A stretch of 11,880 bases of DNA from UBA10906 sp049296695 (lineage in GTDB: Bacteria; Pseudomonadota; Gammaproteobacteria; Methylococcales; Methylomonadaceae), in the NCBI GenBank assembly GCA_049296695.1, contig JBAQSX010000043.1:1-11880 (forward strand), in the 5' to 3' direction. Of the stretch, positions 11,841-11,880 are shown one piece after another. Each line of letters starts with the position of its first letter. Positions within the stretch are counted from its first letter, which is position 1. The translations under genes and the position numbers were made by a program. The notes beneath the pieces were generated by a model. It saw only the letters and a program-made list of their open reading frames with translations, searched no databases and had not been told where the DNA came from.

Positions 11841-11880
11841 TTTTGAGTAGATAGGGTCGATTTTAATTTTATATAATAGA

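Overview
The window carries a complete gene set for a soluble, molybdenum-dependent, NAD-linked formate dehydrogenase (fdsG, fdsB, fdsA, fdsC/fdhD, fdsD). The genes are not contiguous. They are on one strand and in the usual order, but two blocks of AT-rich accessory genes split them: about 2.3 kb between fdsB and fdsA, and about 2.5 kb between fdsA and fdsC. The protein sequences look proteobacterial, most likely gammaproteobacterial. The AT-rich DNA, the many small antitoxin-type genes, the orphan HicB and the PD-(D/E)xK family member suggest a Thiotrichales/Beggiatoa-like sulfur bacterium or a methylotrophic gammaproteobacterium. This taxonomic guess is an inference of moderate to low confidence; there is no marker gene in the window.

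Layout. 1-474 (minus): 5' part of an exported polysaccharide-deacetylase-like protein, cut by the window edge. 475-955: AT-rich divergent intergenic region with a 17-bp palindrome, two tandem sigma70-type promoters, a leader hairpin and a perfect Shine-Dalgarno. 956-2964: fdsG and fdsB, overlapping by 4 nt. 2989-5306: first accessory block, made of a lone HicB-like gene, a perfect hairpin, a PD-(D/E)xK-like protein with a Phd/YefM antitoxin just downstream, a small glycine/alanine-rich membrane protein with a SHOCT-like tail, and a PIN-domain (VapC-like) toxin with its overlapping partner. 5376-8225: fdsA, followed by an 18-bp-stem GCGA hairpin. 8306-10762: second accessory block, made of a protein with class III nucleotide-cyclase-like motifs, a HicB-HicA pair, a short gene remnant, another orphan antitoxin-like gene and a cytochrome P460-family haem protein. 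10796-11840: fdsC (fdhD) and fdsD.

How the parts work together. FdsA oxidises formate at a Cys-ligated Mo-bis-MGD centre. Electrons pass along its Fe-S clusters to FdsB (FMN, NAD site) and FdsG. FdsC is the FdhD-type cofactor sulfuration/insertion chaperone and FdsD is the small assembly subunit. The accessory genes have no evident role in formate oxidation. They look like toxin-antitoxin and defence-type cargo that settled at gene boundaries inside the operon without breaking any fds reading frame. Two strong hairpins lie between fdsB and fdsA and between fdsA and fdsC, so a single full-length fds transcript is doubtful.
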